Below, in pieces: positions 6,140-8,079 of a DNA stretch of 8,079 nt. Below the pieces are notes generated by a model that saw only the letters and a program-made list of their open reading frames with translations, was not told the origin of the DNA and made no database searches. Within the stretch, counting starts at the first letter, position 1. Every line of letters starts with the position of its first letter. The translations under genes were made by a program, and so were the position numbers. Source of the stretch: an uncultured Bacteroidales bacterium (GTDB lineage Bacteria > Bacteroidota > Bacteroidia > Bacteroidales > UBA932); NCBI GenBank assembly GCA_900322025.1, contig ONYJ01000032.1, positions 1 through 8,079 of the forward strand, written 5' to 3'.

Positions 6140-6820
6140 ATGAAAAAACTATTTACAACTTTTGCGGCGTTAGCACTTAGTGTTGTTATGTTGTCCGCAC
6201 AGTCTTCAGACAAGAAAGAAGGTTTCAACCTTTCTGTACAGGGAGGTTTGTCTATCTCTAAGAGTGAGAACACTTTTGTTTATCCCGATTTTAAAGAAAC
6301 AGGAAAGTTGTTCAAAGGTCATGTGGGTTTAGCTGCCGGCTATGATTTTTCAGATAAATTCGGTTTGCGTTTGTCGGTATCTTACAGCGGCAATCCGGGA
6401 GCGTTGAATTCCAGAGAGAGCGGTGATAACTACTACCCTTACAAGTTTAATAGCGTTAATGTGTTTACAGATGCTATTCTTAACTTCAACACTCAAGAAA
6501 GAAGTTTCTCTCCAAAACTCTATGCAGGTGTGGGAGGTGCTCATTCATTTAAGTTCAAACAAGAATTTACAGGAGTGCCAACCGGAGTGGCAAAAGAGCA
6601 ATGGAATGATATGAAGAGCAGTTATACTACGTTCGGCTTCCGTTTTGGCTTTATAGCCCAGTACGACTTTAACGAAGTTGTAGGAGTGTTTGCAGATTTG
6701 TGTGGCGAGGCTTATACAGATAAGTATAACGGTCTGACCAAGGCTAAAGGAAGCGAAGATACCGGCTTCCCATTTGATATGAGAGGTTTGCTTTCTGTAG
6801 GTGTTATCTTCCATTTTTAA
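6140..6820 (+). CDS. Outer-membrane beta-barrel protein (small porin-like family)
   Basis: This 226-residue protein has a Sec signal peptide (MKK, hydrophobic core, cleavage probably after LSA at residue 20, leaving Gln at +1, common in Bacteroidota). The mature part consists of alternating amphipathic beta strands with Gly/Tyr/Phe-rich turns (for example VGLAAGYDFSDKFGLRLSVSYSG, shown here only as residues about 62-84; AGVGGAHSFKF; FGFRFGFIAQYDF). It ends in VGVIFHF with a C-terminal Phe, the usual outer-membrane barrel assembly signal. The size suggests a barrel of about eight strands, of the OMP_b-brl type. It lacks an OmpA peptidoglycan-binding domain. AAGGA lies a few bases before the ATG. 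The OmpA-family gene follows after 19 bp, so both are probably one transcript. Specific cargo or function is unknown. Confidence 0.85.
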   Translation: MKKLFTTFAALALSVVMLSAQSSDKKEGFNLSVQGGLSISKSENTFVYPDFKETGKLFKGHVGLAAGYDFSDKFGLRLSVSYSGNPGALNSRESGDNYYPYKFNSVNVFTDAILNFNTQERSFSPKLYAGVGGAHSFKFKQEFTGVPTGVAKEQWNDMKSSYTTFGFRFGFIAQYDFNEVVGVFADLCGEAYTDKYNGLTKAKGSEDTGFPFDMRGLLSVGVIFHF

Positions 6821-6839
6821 TCAAATATTTCTATAGCGT

Positions 6840-7937
6840 ATGAAATTAAGAACGATATTAGCATCTGCTGCTTTATTATTGTTTTCGGCAGTTGCTTTTG
6901 CTCAAAATACAGAAGATACTAAAACCGAGGTAAAGGATATTAAAGCCGAGGTAGAAGATATCAGAACCAACGATTGGTTCTTTGGTGTTGGCGGTGGTCT
7001 TAACATAGGATTTGATGGTCAGAAGTATGCAGGCCGTAAAAATTCACATAGGGGTTCAGGTGCCGCTGTAACTGCTTACTTTGGTAAGTATTTTACTAAA
7101 GTATCTGGTTTTAGGGTAGGTTATACTGGTATAGCTACTTCTAACCAGTATAAGAAATTTGGAAAAGACGAATTCCATTATGCTCATGCAGATTTTCTTG
7201 TAAGGGCCGGCAATGTACTTGTACCATACGCACACGCAGGTTTTGTGAGTTTGGCTAACAAATCTGCAGCTGGTTTTGGTCTTGGTTTGATGGCTCCTAT
7301 ACGCTTATCGAGAGTATTCAGCGTGGTGCCGGATTTGAGGGCCACAGCAATCCCAAATGCCAAGTTTAGTGGCGAGAAAAAGAGAATGGGCTTCAACCTA
7401 ACCGGAACTTTAGGGTTGCGCATTTCGTTCCCTGGCGGAGCACGCAAGCAACCTCCTGTAGTAGTAGAGCCGGAGCCTATACCTGTTAAGGATACTGTTG
7501 TTATTATTCAGGTTCAGAAAGATACTGTTGTTACTGTTCAGAAAGACACTGCAGTAATTGTGCACAAAGACACTACAGTTATAGAAAAGCCGGAACTTCC
7601 TGTTCCAAAGACAAGTCTTGTTTACTTCAAGGTGGGCAAGTTTGTGTTGGACGAAAACTCAAGAGAAATTCTCGATAAGTATGCAGAGTATCTGCTTCAG
7701 GCTACAGATATTAACATCCTTATAGAAGGTCATGCAAGTAGCGAGGGCAGTCTTACCCTAAACAAGAACCTTGCTATAAGGCGTGCCAATGTGGTAAGAG
7801 AATACCTCACAAGAAAGGGAGTTAAAGCGTCTCGTATAACGGTAGAGGGCAAGGGTATAGATTTCCCTGTTGCCGATAATGCTACCGAAGCAGGCCGCCG
7901 CCTTAACCGTAGGGCTGTGGTTATAGTTCAAGACTAA
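6840..7937 (+). CDS. OmpA family outer-membrane protein (N-terminal barrel, C-terminal peptidoglycan-binding domain)
   Basis: This 365-residue envelope protein probably anchors the outer membrane to peptidoglycan. The signal peptide ends at AFA (residue 21) with Gln at +1. Residues 23-44 are a charged, likely helical segment with a tandem KxEVxDI repeat. Residues about 46-197 form the membrane barrel (GVGGGLNIGF, FLVRAGNVLVPYAHAGF, LTGTLGLRISF). A Pro-rich stretch (204-216) leads into a linker with four KDT[VAT]V repeats (217-247). The OmpA domain (about 259-365) has YFKVGKFVLDE, EGHASSEG (297-303, the variant of GHTDxxG common in Bacteroidota), NLAIRRANVVREYL, and a closing GRRLNRRAVV. Architecture resembles the OmpA-like proteins of Porphyromonas and Bacteroides. 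It has no visible Shine-Dalgarno and lies 19 bp after the barrel gene, so it is likely co-transcribed with it. Confidence 0.93.
   Translation: MKLRTILASAALLLFSAVAFAQNTEDTKTEVKDIKAEVEDIRTNDWFFGVGGGLNIGFDGQKYAGRKNSHRGSGAAVTAYFGKYFTKVSGFRVGYTGIATSNQYKKFGKDEFHYAHADFLVRAGNVLVPYAHAGFVSLANKSAAGFGLGLMAPIRLSRVFSVVPDLRATAIPNAKFSGEKKRMGFNLTGTLGLRISFPGGARKQPPVVVEPEPIPVKDTVVIIQVQKDTVVTVQKDTAVIVHKDTTVIEKPELPVPKTSLVYFKVGKFVLDENSREILDKYAEYLLQATDINILIEGHASSEGSLTLNKNLAIRRANVVREYLTRKGVKASRITVEGKGIDFPVADNATEAGRRLNRRAVVIVQD
6921..6962 (+). repeat. 21-bp tandem duplication encoding KxEVxDI twice
   Basis: Units 6921-6941 and 6942-6962 match at 17 of 21 bases and encode KTEVKDI and KAEVEDI, just after the OmpA signal peptide. 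The product is a short heptad-like charged helix at the mature N terminus, ahead of the barrel. The exact 7-residue unit suggests a recent in-frame duplication. Confidence 0.75.
7488..7580 (+). repeat. Four KDT[VAT]V repeats in the OmpA periplasmic linker
   Basis: KDTVV, KDTVV, KDTAV and KDTTV begin at residues 217, 227, 235 and 243 (spacings 10, 8, 8). They join the Pro-rich end of the barrel to the peptidoglycan-binding domain. Alternating Val/Thr suggests an extended beta-like spacer. Copy number could vary between strains and change reach across the periplasm. Confidence 0.75.
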
Positions 7938-7942
7938 GAAAA

Positions 7943-7975
7943 CTCAAGGGAGCAGGCGCGAACCATGCCCCCGAG
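7943..7975 (+). terminator. Candidate terminator hairpin after the OmpA gene
   Basis: Starting 5 bp after the stop codon, CTC/GAG, GGG/CCC and GCA/TGC pair in order (7943-7954 with 7966-7975), with an AA bulge, one mismatch and an 11-nt loop. No clean U-tract follows directly. The downstream DNA (7982-8010) is T-rich, with repeated TTTTGA, and AAGTT-TG-AACTT (7979-7990) can add a second small stem. An imperfect terminator is plausible. Confidence 0.4.
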
Positions 7976-8079
7976 TAAAGTTTGAACTTGGTTTTGATTT
8001 TGATTTGAGTTAGAGTTGAACTTTCTCCTTTTGAAATCATTTATATTAACAGATTTTTATAGAACATTTATAACCGGGA

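Noticed and set aside
1..8079. CRISPR arrays, tRNA or rRNA genes, insertion sequences
   Set aside because: No regularly spaced repeats, no tRNA cloverleaf or rRNA signatures, and no transposase or terminal inverted repeats with target duplications were seen by eye.

Overview
The window looks like a chromosomal segment from a Bacteroidota bacterium, most likely order Bacteroidales. Four things support this. Intergenic DNA is AT-rich. Two upstream regions carry the Bacteroidota sigma-type promoter (TTTG or TTG, about 19 bp, TAnnTTTG). Most genes lack a strong Shine-Dalgarno. The protein families (fimbrillin-like lipoprotein, UpxY antiterminator, Bacteroidetes-type priming glycosyltransferase with SFVGYRPER, OmpA with GHASSEG) are typical of the group. 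Genus cannot be fixed from sequence alone.

Layout: (1) 1-179 is a short AT-rich upstream region holding a near-ideal promoter for (2) a class I glutamine-amidotransferase-like hydrolase of the PuuD / peptidase C26 family (180-914, +). (3) Converging on it with only 2 bp between stop codons is a three-gene minus-strand operon, read from high to low coordinates: a membrane priming sugar-phosphate transferase (5559-4222), an UpxY/NusG-like antiterminator (4210-3677) and a 910-residue fimbrillin-like surface lipoprotein (3649-917). Gaps are 11 and 27 bp, so co-transcription is likely. (4) 5560-6139 is a 580-bp divergent intergenic region. Its minus strand can fold into an elaborate leader RNA (5709-5840) upstream of the glycosyltransferase. 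Its plus strand carries a strong promoter and a GC-richer leader upstream of (5) an outer-membrane beta-barrel gene (6140-6820) and an OmpA-family gene (6840-7937), 19 bp apart and probably one operon. (6) 7938-8079 holds a candidate terminator hairpin and otherwise nothing I can identify.

How the genes may work together (inference): the minus-strand operon couples the first membrane step of surface-glycan synthesis, a specialised elongation factor of the kind that lets RNA polymerase read through long capsule operons, and a large surface-exposed adhesin-like lipoprotein. The most interesting item is the structured minus-strand leader: a 7-bp stem closing two hairpins, followed by a 9-bp stem with a nested hairpin. 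Part of it reads GTAGCGT, the core of the E. coli ops element used by RfaH, another NusG paralogue. It is a reasonable candidate for the site where this UpxY protein, or an unidentified ligand, acts. The plus-strand barrel/OmpA pair looks like ordinary cell-envelope housekeeping, though its leader is also unusually structured.
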